Notes under the pieces: generated by a model | The model's database searches: none | What the model was told of the DNA's origin: nothing | Seen by the model: only the letters and a program-made list of their open reading frames with translations | Part shown: positions 36,002-43,847 of the stretch, one piece after another | Numbering within the stretch: position 1 is the stretch's first letter | How the letters are laid out: every line of letters begins with the position of its first letter | Source: Micromonospora qiuiae | GTDB lineage: Bacteria > Actinomycetota > Actinomycetes > Mycobacteriales > Micromonosporaceae | Length of the DNA stretch: 62,756 nt | Reading direction: 5' to 3' | Assembly: GCF_016863555.1 (NCBI RefSeq) | Contig: NZ_BOPC01000021.1 | Span: 1 to 62,756 of the forward strand | Program-made: the position numbers and the translations under genes

Positions 36002-36321
36002 CCGCCCACCCCTCTCCGTGTTGCTTTTTGTTACATCACGACGCTCGTGGTGAAACACGCGATGGTTGCTCGCTGAGCAATTCCTCCGGGCAATTTTCGC
36101 GCCTCGTCGGATACGCTTCGACCATACCGGACCAACTCGATCGCCTCCATTAAGCAGCCGACCAGATTTCCTGTCGCCAACAGGCGACCCGCCAGCGCTG
36201 CCGCTGTCTATCCGCAGCGTCACCGACAGAGTTTTTGGCCGGATGCTTAAGCAGATTTCCGATGATCCTGATCGGGAATGATTTACTTCGCGGCTAAACG
36301 CCGAGCCCGGGGGGCGAGCGA

Positions 36322-36475
36322 CAAGGGTTGCGGTATCTCGGGGTATCCGGCCCCGTGGGAGTACGCCGAGTTGCGGCATGTCGGCGTATCCGGGCCGGTG
36401 CCCGACACGAGTTGCGGGATGTCGCGGCATCCGGGCCGGTTGAAGGCGCGGGTTGCGGCATCTCGTGCGGCGATC
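36322..36475. repeat. Intergenic repeat cluster, family A (third copy, inverted)
   Basis: Units like GTTGCGGCATGTCGGCGTATCCGGGCC recur at about 36327, 36371, 36409 and 36452. They are the reverse complement of the units at 1-150 and 22811-22940. The 956-bp gap from 36002 to 36957 has no supported gene; it holds this cluster, a family B hairpin, a 45-bp tandem repeat and the esterase promoter, plus an A+T-richer stretch at about 36220-36290. Confidence 0.6.
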
Positions 36476-36511
36476 ACGAGATGCGGCCGAAAGGCGTCGG
36501 TCCTGTTGGCT

Positions 36512-36570
36512 CCGTTCCGTCGGTACGGCGGTGTCCGGTCGGTCGGGATGCCGCCATCACTCCGAAACGG
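36512..36570. repeat. Hairpin element, family B (copy 2, diverged)
   Basis: The left arm CCGTTCCGTCGGTACGGCGGT matches copy 1 at 18 of 21 positions, and the right arm GCCGCCATCACTCCGAAACGG at 17 of 21. The arms are less complementary to each other than in copy 1, so this copy is decaying. It lies in a gene-free gap rather than after a stop codon. Confidence 0.6.
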
Positions 36571-36689
36571 CGTTCGGTGCTGATCAAGCGCCTGGAGTCG
36601 GGCCCAGGCGTGGTGGCCGTGGTGCCCGGGGTGCGTGCCCGGGCAGGTGATTGGCGCGGGCTCGCGGCGGCGCCGAGCGATCTGCCACC

Positions 36690-36779
36690 AGGAAGCTGAC
36701 CGCCGCCGGCGTTCGCGGGGTGTCGGCTCGACGTAGGAAGCTGACCGCTGCCGGCGTTTGCGGCGTGTCGGCTCGACGA
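36690..36779. repeat. Tandem duplication of a 45-bp unit
   Basis: Two adjacent copies (36690-36734 and 36735-36779) starting AGGAAGCTGACCGC and ending GTGTCGGCTCGACG differ at a few bases. No gene or known signal explains them. Confidence 0.7.
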
Positions 36780-36816
36780 TCGCGCGAGCGGGGAGACGCC
36801 CGCCGGGGGTATCGCG

Positions 36817-36903
36817 TTGCAAATCCTGCAACGCATCGCATTGTGATGTGCAATCCACCCTTGACACTGTTGCATATGTCACTACGATCGTTGCAACTGC
36901 GTT
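36817..36903 (+). promoter_or_regulatory. Promoter and operator of the secreted esterase (shared with the ABC operon)
   Basis: TTGACA (36861-36866) and TACGAT (36883-36888) with 16-base spacing form a good promoter. TTGC-N7-GCAA (36817-36831) and ATTGTGATGTGCAAT (36840-36854) are operator-like. The whole block from ATTGTGATG to GTTGCAACTGC is almost identical to 39452-39511 before the ABC operon. The neighbouring IclR regulator is the best candidate to bind both. Confidence 0.75.
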
Positions 36904-36957
36904 AACGGTCTGGACAGTTTGGTTCGTCCGACCGCCGACTCGATGGAGGGAAGGCGC

Positions 36958-38547
36958 ATGTCCGTGGCACGTCCCCATCGCACATCCTGGTCAGGTAGCC
37001 GGCGAACAAGGCCGGTCCTGGCGGGCTTGACGGTTGCCGGAATGCTGGCGGCCGTCGCGGTCTCGGCCCCCGCAGCAGCGGCACCGGCCGCGCCCCTTGG
37101 GCCTGAGGTGATCAAAACCGACCAAGCGCCGGGCGGATACGCGGTGAAGTTCCGCTACGAAGCGCCCGCGGGCGTCGACGCCGTCCACATCTACGGCGAC
37201 TGGTTCTACTCGCGGCCCGAAAGCGTCGTCTGCAACGACTGCGGCGATGGCCGCCACCCGGCACAGTGGCAGCCGGGCGACATCGCGGCCACCCCGTGGC
37301 ACATCATCCCGATGGAGCGGGGTGGCGACGGGGTGTGGGAGACCATCGTTCCGCTGCCCGCCGGTACCTTCCGGTACGCCTTCACGCACGACTGCACGAA
37401 CCAGTTGGCGACCGGCTGCACGCTGCACCACGACCCGGCGAACGCGTGGGAGATGATGCCGCAGTATCCGGGCGCGCCAGGTGCGGTGCGCAGCACCATC
37501 TTCGTCCCGAGCAGCAAGAAGTTCCCCACCTACGACACCGACTACCAGAAGCCGCCGCGTCCCGACCGGGCCGGGACGCTGGAGTCGAGGCGCTACCCGT
37601 CGCCGCTGTCGACCAACCCGGTCGGCGTTCACGACATCGTCGTCTACCTGCCACACGGCTACGATCCGGGCCGGGCGACGCCCTACCCGACGCTCTACCT
37701 GAGTCACGGCGGTGGCGACCACTCGACCGCCTGGACGATGCAGGGAGTAGCGCACCACATCCTGGAGAACGCGATCCAGGACGGCGCGGCGCAGCCGATG
37801 GTGATCGTCTCCACCGACTTCAACGGTCTACCGGGCGGCAACCAGGGCTACGCCAACGAGCTTCGCAACAACATCATCCCGTTCGTGGAGGCGAACTACC
37901 ACGTTTCCACCCGCTCCGCGGATCGCGCCTTCGGCGGCTTCTCGGCCGGTGGCAGCCGGGCCTTCACCATCATGTACGACAACACCGATCTGTTCGGCTA
38001 CCACGCTGCCTGGAGTTCGGGCGGGCCGGCGGCGTCCCAGGCGCAGATCGATCGCCTGAAGGGCGTGCCCGGTGGCATCTACATCGGCACCGGACTGCAG
38101 GACCGCCTGGGCAACATCGGGGAGAACTCCCAGTTGCGGGCGGCTGCCCTGCGGGCTGCCGGCGTCGACGTCACCGAGTACAACGTCGAGGGCGTACACA
38201 CCTGGCATGTCTGGCGTCCGCTGTTGAACTACTACCTGCGTAGCCTGGCGTTCCGCACCACCACGACCGGTCTCGAGGTGGAGACCGCGTCCGCGGGCAA
38301 GTCCGGCAACGTGCGGGTGACCGCGACCGCGACGGTGGGTGCGGTGACCACCAACGCTGCCTCGCCGACGGGCAAGGTCGACTTCTATGCGGGCGACACC
38401 TACCTCGGGTCGGCGCCGGTCAAGCACGGCGTCGCCCGCTTCCACAAGGCGATTGCGGGTGCCACGCTCGACAGCCCAGTGGTCGCTCACTACCGCGGCG
38501 ACAAGCTGTTCAACAGCTCACGGAGCACGTCGCTGGACGTCGGCTGA
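36958..38547 (+). CDS. Secreted CE1-like esterase with E-set and Ig-like domains
   Basis: Predicted 529-residue secreted protein. A long signal peptide (about residues 1-42, ending AAA) is followed by an E-set/CBM48-like domain (about 45-185), an alpha/beta-hydrolase esterase D-type domain (about 200-440) and a bacterial Ig-like domain (about 445-529, with SPTGKVDFYAGDTYLGSAPV). The nucleophile elbow is GGFSAGG, and the catalytic His is in VHTWHVW. This layout is common in xylan-active feruloyl or acetyl esterases, so it probably removes ester side groups from plant polysaccharides. A GGAGGG site before the ATG favours this start over a GTG 39 bases upstream. Its promoter copies that of the ABC operon. 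Confidence 0.82.
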   Translation: MSVARPHRTSWSGSRRTRPVLAGLTVAGMLAAVAVSAPAAAAPAAPLGPEVIKTDQAPGGYAVKFRYEAPAGVDAVHIYGDWFYSRPESVVCNDCGDGRHPAQWQPGDIAATPWHIIPMERGGDGVWETIVPLPAGTFRYAFTHDCTNQLATGCTLHHDPANAWEMMPQYPGAPGAVRSTIFVPSSKKFPTYDTDYQKPPRPDRAGTLESRRYPSPLSTNPVGVHDIVVYLPHGYDPGRATPYPTLYLSHGGGDHSTAWTMQGVAHHILENAIQDGAAQPMVIVSTDFNGLPGGNQGYANELRNNIIPFVEANYHVSTRSADRAFGGFSAGGSRAFTIMYDNTDLFGYHAAWSSGGPAASQAQIDRLKGVPGGIYIGTGLQDRLGNIGENSQLRAAALRAAGVDVTEYNVEGVHTWHVWRPLLNYYLRSLAFRTTTTGLEVETASAGKSGNVRVTATATVGAVTTNAASPTGKVDFYAGDTYLGSAPVKHGVARFHKAIAGATLDSPVVAHYRGDKLFNSSRSTSLDVG

Positions 38548-38600
38548 CCGATCAGAGCAGCCACGCCGGCCGGCGCCGAGAGCGCCTGGTGGGCCGGGCA

Positions 38601-38639
38601 ACTGCGGTGGCACCTGGCAGGAGCAGGTGCCACCGCAGT
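38601..38639. terminator. Bidirectional terminator between esterase and iclR-type gene
   Basis: Perfect 16-bp inverted repeat ACTGCGGTGGCACCTG / CAGGTGCCACCGCAGT with a 7-base loop between convergent genes. Confidence 0.88.
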
Positions 38640-38653
38640 CCGCCTGCCGACGA

Positions 38654-39412
38654 TCAGTTGGGCGCTGGCGTGTGGCCGAGTTCCTGGGAGATCGAAGCCG
38701 CCGCTTCGCGTAGGAGCGGAAGGCTCTCCTTGAGCTGCTCAAGGTTGGCGATGACTTCGATCGCGGTGATGGAGATCGCGGCGATGACCCGGCCTCGGGA
38801 GTCCCTGATGGGGGCCGCGACGCACATGACGTAGGCGTCGTGCTCGCCGTTGTCGGCGGCCCAGCCCTGCTCCGCGACGTGGACGAGCTCGGCTTCCAGC
38901 GAGTCGCGATCCGCGAAGGTTGTGTCGGTGTACCGCTCGAAGACGACGTGCGAGAGAAGGCGGTCGCGTTCCTCGCGGGGAAGGTACGCCAGTATCACCT
39001 TGCCGACGGCGCTCGCGTAGATCGAGACGGCCCTGCCGACGCGGGAGGGCAGCTTCACGGCGTCGAACGCGGGGCTGTCCACCTTGTCGATGTAGACGAT
39101 CTCGTCTCCGGTGAGCTGCGCCAGGTGCACGGTGTGACCGGTCTGCCGTTGCAACTGACGCAGGTGCGCGGCGGCGAACTGGCGTAGGTCCATCGAGCCG
39201 AGTGCGAGCTCCGACAGCTCGATCAGCCCGCTACCGAAGACGTATGTACCGGCACCGGTCTTGCGTACGAACCGTGCGGATTCCAGTGTCTGAAGGATCC
39301 GCAGCGCCGTGGACTTGTGGACGCCGAGCGTCTCCGAAGCCTCTGTGAGTGTCAGCGGATGCTCCGCTGCCCTGCGGATCAGGTTGATCGCACGCTGGAT
39401 CGACTGGCCCAC
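38654..39412 (-). CDS. IclR-family transcriptional regulator
   Basis: Predicted 252-residue regulator. The winged helix-turn-helix is at about residues 5-65 (SIQRAINLIRRAAEHPLTLTE, then VHKSTALRILQTLE). The effector domain (about 75-245) has the family pattern GHTVHLAQL, VYIDKV, ASAVGKVILA and the C-terminal CVAAPIRDSRGRVIAAISIT. The GTG start follows a strong GAGGAGGT site. It is divergent from the sugar ABC operon and should control it from the shared 146-bp gap. IclR proteins often respond to small acids, which suits a sugar-acid pathway. The effector is unknown. Confidence 0.9.
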   Translation of the reverse strand: MGQSIQRAINLIRRAAEHPLTLTEASETLGVHKSTALRILQTLESARFVRKTGAGTYVFGSGLIELSELALGSMDLRQFAAAHLRQLQRQTGHTVHLAQLTGDEIVYIDKVDSPAFDAVKLPSRVGRAVSIYASAVGKVILAYLPREERDRLLSHVVFERYTDTTFADRDSLEAELVHVAEQGWAADNGEHDAYVMCVAAPIRDSRGRVIAAISITAIEVIANLEQLKESLPLLREAAASISQELGHTPAPN

Positions 39413-39428
39413 CGTCGTACCTCCTCGG

Positions 39429-39511
39429 TTGCGCTATGTGCAATGTAGCTCATTGTGATGCGCAATGACCACTTGACACCGTTGCGTATGTCACTACGAT
39501 CGTTGCAACTG
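39429..39511 (+). promoter_or_regulatory. Promoter and operators of the ABC/sugar-acid operon
   Basis: TTGACA (39473-39478) and TACGAT (39495-39500) are spaced by 16 bases. TTGC-N7-GCAA (39429-39443) and ATTGTGATGCGCAAT (39452-39466) are the operator candidates; the first may also cover the regulator's own promoter on the other strand. From ATTGTGATG onward the block matches 36840-36900 at nearly every base. Confidence 0.78.
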
Positions 39512-39558
39512 CCTGAGAGTGCTCCGTCCCGCAAGCTGCGCAACAGGGAGTATTGACG

Positions 39559-40806
39559 ATGAAAACTCTGCCCTTCCATCGCCGCGCGACTGCGGCGACC
39601 AGCATCATCGCCCTCACCGCCGCCCTCCTGGTTGGCTGCACCTCGGACAGTGGTTCCGAGGACGGCGTCACCACCGTCACGTTCGCCGCCTCCACCTTCG
39701 GTGACCCGGGACGCGGCCCTCAGCTGCTGGAGTGGCTCGACGAGTTCAACACCAGCCAGAATGCGATTCGCGTCGCCGCCGCAGCGGTGCCGTACCCGAC
39801 CTTCGGGCAAACTGTCCTCACGCAGATGGGCAGCGGCCGGGGACCCGATCTGATCCGCTTCGACATGCCCGAGTTCGAGGCCGCCTCGGAGGCCGGCCTG
39901 ATCGCTCCGCTCGACGATGTTATCGATGTCAGTAAGTACAAGCTGCTCGAGCAACCCGACAAGTTCATGATTCACGGCGGCGTACGGCACGGAATCATCT
40001 TCGAAGCGTCCAACTACGCCATGTTCTACAACGCCGATCTGATCCCGAATCCTCCGACGAACTATCAGGAGTTCTTCGATACCGCACGGTCCCTGACCAA
40101 GGGCGATGTCTTCGGCCTGGCGTTCCGTCAGACCGAGGCCGAAGAGGCCGGTGTGTGGCAGGACATCTTCAACTACGTCTACGGCTTCGGCGGGGCCTGG
40201 TCCGACGGCACCAACCTGACGATCAACTCGCCGAAGAATCTTGAGGGTCTGCAGGCGTACAAGGACCTCTACGACGCGAACGTGATTCCGCGTGGCGCGG
40301 ACGCGGCGACCTTCCGCCGCATGTTCGCCGAAGGCAAGGTCGGCATGGAACTCAACAACGGCGGCTACGTGACGGCGACCCGCGGCCAGAACGCCGACCT
40401 CAACTTCAGTGTGGCCCCGATCCCGTTCCCGGTCCGCAGCCAGGGCAGCATCCTCGCACCCATCGTGATCAACAAGGCGAGCCCGGCTCAGGATGCGGCG
40501 GCCACCTTCATCCGCTGGGCGCTGGAGCCCGAGAACCAGGTCAAGCTTCAGGAGATCCTCGGGGCGAGCAGCGTCGCGACGGTTACCGAGCGCAGCGCCG
40601 AGTCGCTTCAGGAAACACCGTTCCTGACGGTCTTCGACGAACTCACCCCGTCGAGCCTGCCGCAGATCGTCCTCGGCTTCGAGGCCAAGACACCGGACAT
40701 CCGCAAGGTGGTCGTGCAGAACGTGATCGCCGCGCTGCAGGGCACGGTCGATCTCAAGACCGCGCTGGACCGTGCCCAGCAGCAGGCAACCGAACTGGTG
40801 GGCTGA
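39559..40806 (+). CDS. ABC transporter sugar-binding lipoprotein
   Basis: Predicted 415-residue extracellular binding protein of the sugar ABC family 1. The signal peptide ends in a lipobox (LLVGC, about Cys26). The body has the family pattern of MalE-like proteins, for example MGSGRGPDLIRFDMPEFEAASEAGLIAPLDD. The ATG follows GGGAG; a TTG six bases earlier is also in frame. It is the first gene of the operon; a strong hairpin after it probably raises its transcript relative to the permeases. The ligand is unknown: a pentose, an oligosaccharide from xylan, or an aldonic acid are candidates. Confidence 0.9.
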   Translation: MKTLPFHRRATAATSIIALTAALLVGCTSDSGSEDGVTTVTFAASTFGDPGRGPQLLEWLDEFNTSQNAIRVAAAAVPYPTFGQTVLTQMGSGRGPDLIRFDMPEFEAASEAGLIAPLDDVIDVSKYKLLEQPDKFMIHGGVRHGIIFEASNYAMFYNADLIPNPPTNYQEFFDTARSLTKGDVFGLAFRQTEAEEAGVWQDIFNYVYGFGGAWSDGTNLTINSPKNLEGLQAYKDLYDANVIPRGADAATFRRMFAEGKVGMELNNGGYVTATRGQNADLNFSVAPIPFPVRSQGSILAPIVINKASPAQDAAATFIRWALEPENQVKLQEILGASSVATVTERSAESLQETPFLTVFDELTPSSLPQIVLGFEAKTPDIRKVVVQNVIAALQGTVDLKTALDRAQQQATELVG

Positions 40807-40812
40807 CCAGCG

Positions 40813-40848
40813 CCACCGCTGGCGCGAGAGCCCTCGCGCCAGCGGTGG
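40813..40848 (+). terminator. Attenuating/stabilising hairpin between binding protein and permease genes
   Basis: Perfect 16-bp inverted repeat CCACCGCTGGCGCGAG / CTCGCGCCAGCGGTGG with a 4-base loop. It lies 7 bases after the stop and 25 bases before the next gene. Such hairpins protect the 3' end of binding-protein mRNA or stop part of the transcripts. Confidence 0.85.
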
Positions 40849-40872
40849 ACTACCTGACAAGGACCGAACCCG

Positions 40873-41832
40873 ATGACTGTGGTGGAGCAGCAGACCAGAG
40901 CGCCAGGCTCCGTGTCCAGGCGTCGACGCGGCCGGCGTCGACCGAGCCCGCAGGGCAGCAGGTGGACGCCGTATCTCTTCCTGGCACCCGCGGCCTTGTT
41001 CATTCTCGTCTTCCAGGCAGTCCCGCTGGCACAGGAGATTTTCCTGAGCTTCACGCGGACGACACTGTTGAATCCCACCGAGAGCACCTGGGTGGGGCTG
41101 GACAACTTCGTCCGGATCTTCGGTGACGAGGACTTCCACCGGACTCTCCGCACCACCGTCGTCTACGTCATCGCGTGTGTGGTCGGTGCCGTCGGCGCCG
41201 GCCTTGCCGTCGCGCTGTTGCTCAACCGAAGCTTCCGGGGGCGGGGGTGGGCGCGAGCCCTCGTGACCGTGCCCTGGGCGGCGCCGGGCATCGCGGTCGC
41301 ACTCATCGCGACGTGGATGCTCAACCCGCAGTACGGGATCGTGAACCGGTTCCTGGACGCGATCGGTCTCGGCGTGCCCGGCGGCGCGATTCTCGACAGT
41401 CCCCGCTACGCGCTGCCGGCGATCCTCGCCACGACCATCTGGCAGCTGTTCCCGTTCACCTCGGTGGTGCTGCTCTCGGCGCTGCAGTCGGTCCCGAAGG
41501 ACCTGACCGAGGCCGCGATGGTGGACGGTGCCGGTCCGTGGTCGGCCTTCCGTGCCGTCACCTGGCCGGTCATCAGGCCCACGGTGGGGCTGCTCGCCCT
41601 GCTCATGACCATCTGGTCGTTGCGGCGCTTCGAGCTGATCTGGCTCATGACCAAGGGCGGGCCGGTGGGGGCGACCGAGACGCTCGTCATCGACCTCTAC
41701 TCCCAGGCATTCGACTCCAAGGAACTCGGGTCCGCGGCCGCGATCGGCATGGTCGGCGTCGTCATCTCGCTCATCGTCATCGCGGGCAGCCGGTTCGTCG
41801 CCCGCGCCGCCGAGAAGGAGGACACCCGATGA
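40873..41832 (+). CDS. Sugar ABC transporter permease 1 (MalF-like)
   Basis: Predicted 319-residue inner-membrane permease with six main helices after a basic N terminus. The EAA loop that contacts the ATPase is EAAMVDGAGPWSAFRAVTWP (about residue 217). It pairs with the next permease, overlapping by ATGA. No ATPase gene is present, so a shared MsiK-like ATPase elsewhere in the genome is likely, as in Streptomyces. Confidence 0.93.
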   Translation: MTVVEQQTRAPGSVSRRRRGRRRPSPQGSRWTPYLFLAPAALFILVFQAVPLAQEIFLSFTRTTLLNPTESTWVGLDNFVRIFGDEDFHRTLRTTVVYVIACVVGAVGAGLAVALLLNRSFRGRGWARALVTVPWAAPGIAVALIATWMLNPQYGIVNRFLDAIGLGVPGGAILDSPRYALPAILATTIWQLFPFTSVVLLSALQSVPKDLTEAAMVDGAGPWSAFRAVTWPVIRPTVGLLALLMTIWSLRRFELIWLMTKGGPVGATETLVIDLYSQAFDSKELGSAAAIGMVGVVISLIVIAGSRFVARAAEKEDTR

Positions 41833-42659
41833 AAGGGCTGCGCATCGGTCTGACCCTGCGCGTCGTGGCCGTCATCGTCGTGCTGGGGCTCGCCGTCTTC
41901 CCGCTGTACTGGATGTTCGTCACCGCGTTGACCAGCAACGCGGACCTCTTTGGCCAGGACGCCCGGCTCATCCCTGACTTCTCACAGTTCGGGGTCTTCG
42001 TCGACGCGCTGGCCGACGGCAAGGCAACCGGATGGCTGCTCAACAGCCTGACCATCGCCGCCGGTACGACAGTCCTCTCGATCGGTCTCGGCATCCCGCT
42101 CGGCTACGCGCTGTCGCGGTTCAGGTTCCGGGGCAAGGCGGTGATGACCATCGTGCTGCTGTTCACCCAGATGTTGCCCGAGGCGCTCATGGTGGTGCCG
42201 CTGTTCGCATTGTTCCGCCGGTTCGAGTTGCTCGACTCGCTCACCGGCCTCGTCCTGGCCAACTCGGCCTTCGTCCTGCCGATCGTCGCGCTCATTCTCA
42301 AGGGGGCGATCGACGGCATCCCGAACGAACTGGACGAGGCCGGCCGGGTAGACGGCGCGCGGCCGTTCACGGTGCTGACCCGCATCAACATCCCGTTGAT
42401 CGCACCGTCCATCGCCGCCAGCGCGGTGATCGCCTTCTTCCACGCCTGGAACGAGTACGTCTTCGCGGTGACGTTCATCTTCAACCCGGAGATCCAGCCG
42501 GCCTCGGTCGGCATCGCGAATTTCATCGGCGAGCTGGGGACACCGATCCAAACGGTCATGGCGGTCGCCTTCATGTTCACCCTGCCCGCCGTCGTCTTCT
42601 ATCTGTTCGTGCAGAGGTACGTCGTGGCCGGCATGACCGCTGGCGCGGTGAAGGGTTGA
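41829..42659 (+). CDS. Sugar ABC transporter permease 2 (MalG-like)
   Basis: Predicted 276-residue inner-membrane permease. The EAA loop reads DEAGRVDGARPFTVLTRINIP (about residue 175). The FPLYWMFVTAL start and the AWNEYVFAVTF helix near the end are typical of this partner. It overlaps the first permease and ends 6 bases before the dehydratase gene, so uptake and metabolism are co-transcribed. Confidence 0.93.
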   Translation: MKGLRIGLTLRVVAVIVVLGLAVFPLYWMFVTALTSNADLFGQDARLIPDFSQFGVFVDALADGKATGWLLNSLTIAAGTTVLSIGLGIPLGYALSRFRFRGKAVMTIVLLFTQMLPEALMVVPLFALFRRFELLDSLTGLVLANSAFVLPIVALILKGAIDGIPNELDEAGRVDGARPFTVLTRINIPLIAPSIAASAVIAFFHAWNEYVFAVTFIFNPEIQPASVGIANFIGELGTPIQTVMAVAFMFTLPAVVFYLFVQRYVVAGMTAGAVKG

Positions 42660-42665
42660 TGAGGC

Positions 42666-43847
42666 ATGAAAATCGTATCCGTCGACACGCTCGTCGTAGA
42701 TTTCTACCGCACCAACCTCGTGATCGTCCGGGTGACCACTGACGAGGGAATCGTCGGACTGGGCGAAGCCACCCTGGAAGGCAAGGAGCGGGCGGTCCAG
42801 GGAGCGATCGCGGAACTCGCCGAGGCCGTGGTCGGGCTCGATCCCACCCGCATCTCGCGGGTCCTCTACGAGGTGGCGCGGGACTGGTACTGGCGGGGCG
42901 GCCCGGTCATCATGACCGCACTGAGCTCACTGGAGATGGCACTGTGGGACATCTCCGCACGAGACCTCGGCGTTCCCGTCTCTCGGATGCTCGGCGGCGC
43001 CACTCGCGACCGAGTGCGCGCCTACGCGAACGGTTGGTTCTCCCGCGCCGTCACACCGGAGGACTACGCCGCCGCCGCGACGAGAACGGTGGAGAGCGGC
43101 TTTCGCGGCCTCAAGTGGGATCCGTTCGAGAACTACGATCTCACCATCACCACCCGGCAGATGGACCGGGTGCTGGCCCAGATCGACGCGGTCCGCTCCG
43201 CCGTCGGGCGTGACGTCGAGCTGTTCATCGAGGGCCACGGCCGATTCGACGTCCGCCACGCGATCAAGATCGCAAGGGAGATCGCGCAGTTCGATCCCGT
43301 GTGGTTCGAGGAGCCCTGCCCACCGGACAACCTCGACGCCCTCGTCGACATCCGACGCGCGTCGCCGGTACCTGTCGCCGCTGGGGAACGCTGGTTCGGC
43401 CGGCAGGGGTTCGCACCGGCGCTCGCCCGCCAGGCAGTCGACTTCGTCCAGCCCGACGTCACCCACGCTGGCGGGATATCCGAGCTCGCTTTCATCTCGA
43501 CACTTGCGGCGACCAGCTACGTCGGGTTCGCTCCGCACAATCCCAGTGGACCGCTGAGCACGGCGGCGACACTCCAACTCGGGGCGGCCCTACCCAACTT
43601 CCGCTACCTGGAAATCATGGCGACCGATGTGCCCTGGCGTCCGGAAATCACCAACGAACGACTGGTACTGACCGAGGAGGGCGACATCCTCATCCCAGAC
43701 GGCATCGGCCTCGGCATCGAACTCAACCTCGAGGCAATCGCGGAGCACCCCTTCACACCGCACCCGATGCGGATGTTCCAGGACGCCGTCTACGTCATCC
43801 GTCCAACCGACGAGCGCTCCTTCTTCAACCTGGGAGCCGGTGCATGA
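42666..43847 (+). CDS. Enolase-superfamily sugar-acid dehydratase
   Basis: Predicted 393-residue enzyme of the mandelate racemase subgroup, close in pattern to galactonate/gluconate/xylonate dehydratases. Metal ligands are Glu189 (IEGHGRF), Glu215 or Glu216 (FEEP) and Glu241 (AGERWF). Catalytic histidines are His191 (EGHGR) and His291 (APHNPSGP). Such enzymes remove water from an aldonic acid to give a 2-keto-3-deoxy acid. A linked FAH-family dehydratase and an aldehyde dehydrogenase make a pentonate (xylonate or arabinonate) the best candidate substrate. The exact sugar cannot be read from sequence. Confidence 0.82.
   Translation: MKIVSVDTLVVDFYRTNLVIVRVTTDEGIVGLGEATLEGKERAVQGAIAELAEAVVGLDPTRISRVLYEVARDWYWRGGPVIMTALSSLEMALWDISARDLGVPVSRMLGGATRDRVRAYANGWFSRAVTPEDYAAAATRTVESGFRGLKWDPFENYDLTITTRQMDRVLAQIDAVRSAVGRDVELFIEGHGRFDVRHAIKIAREIAQFDPVWFEEPCPPDNLDALVDIRRASPVPVAAGERWFGRQGFAPALARQAVDFVQPDVTHAGGISELAFISTLAATSYVGFAPHNPSGPLSTAATLQLGAALPNFRYLEIMATDVPWRPEITNERLVLTEEGDILIPDGIGLGIELNLEAIAEHPFTPHPMRMFQDAVYVIRPTDERSFFNLGAGA

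Noticed and set aside
36283..36978. Long leftward open frame across the repeat-rich gap before the esterase
   Set aside because: It runs through the family A repeats, the hairpin element and the esterase promoter in antisense, has no ribosome binding site and shows no family-like pattern. It is explained by high G+C.
41829..42659. Missing ATPase gene as evidence of a broken ABC transporter
   Set aside because: Actinomycete sugar transporters commonly share one MsiK-like ATPase encoded elsewhere, so its absence here is normal.
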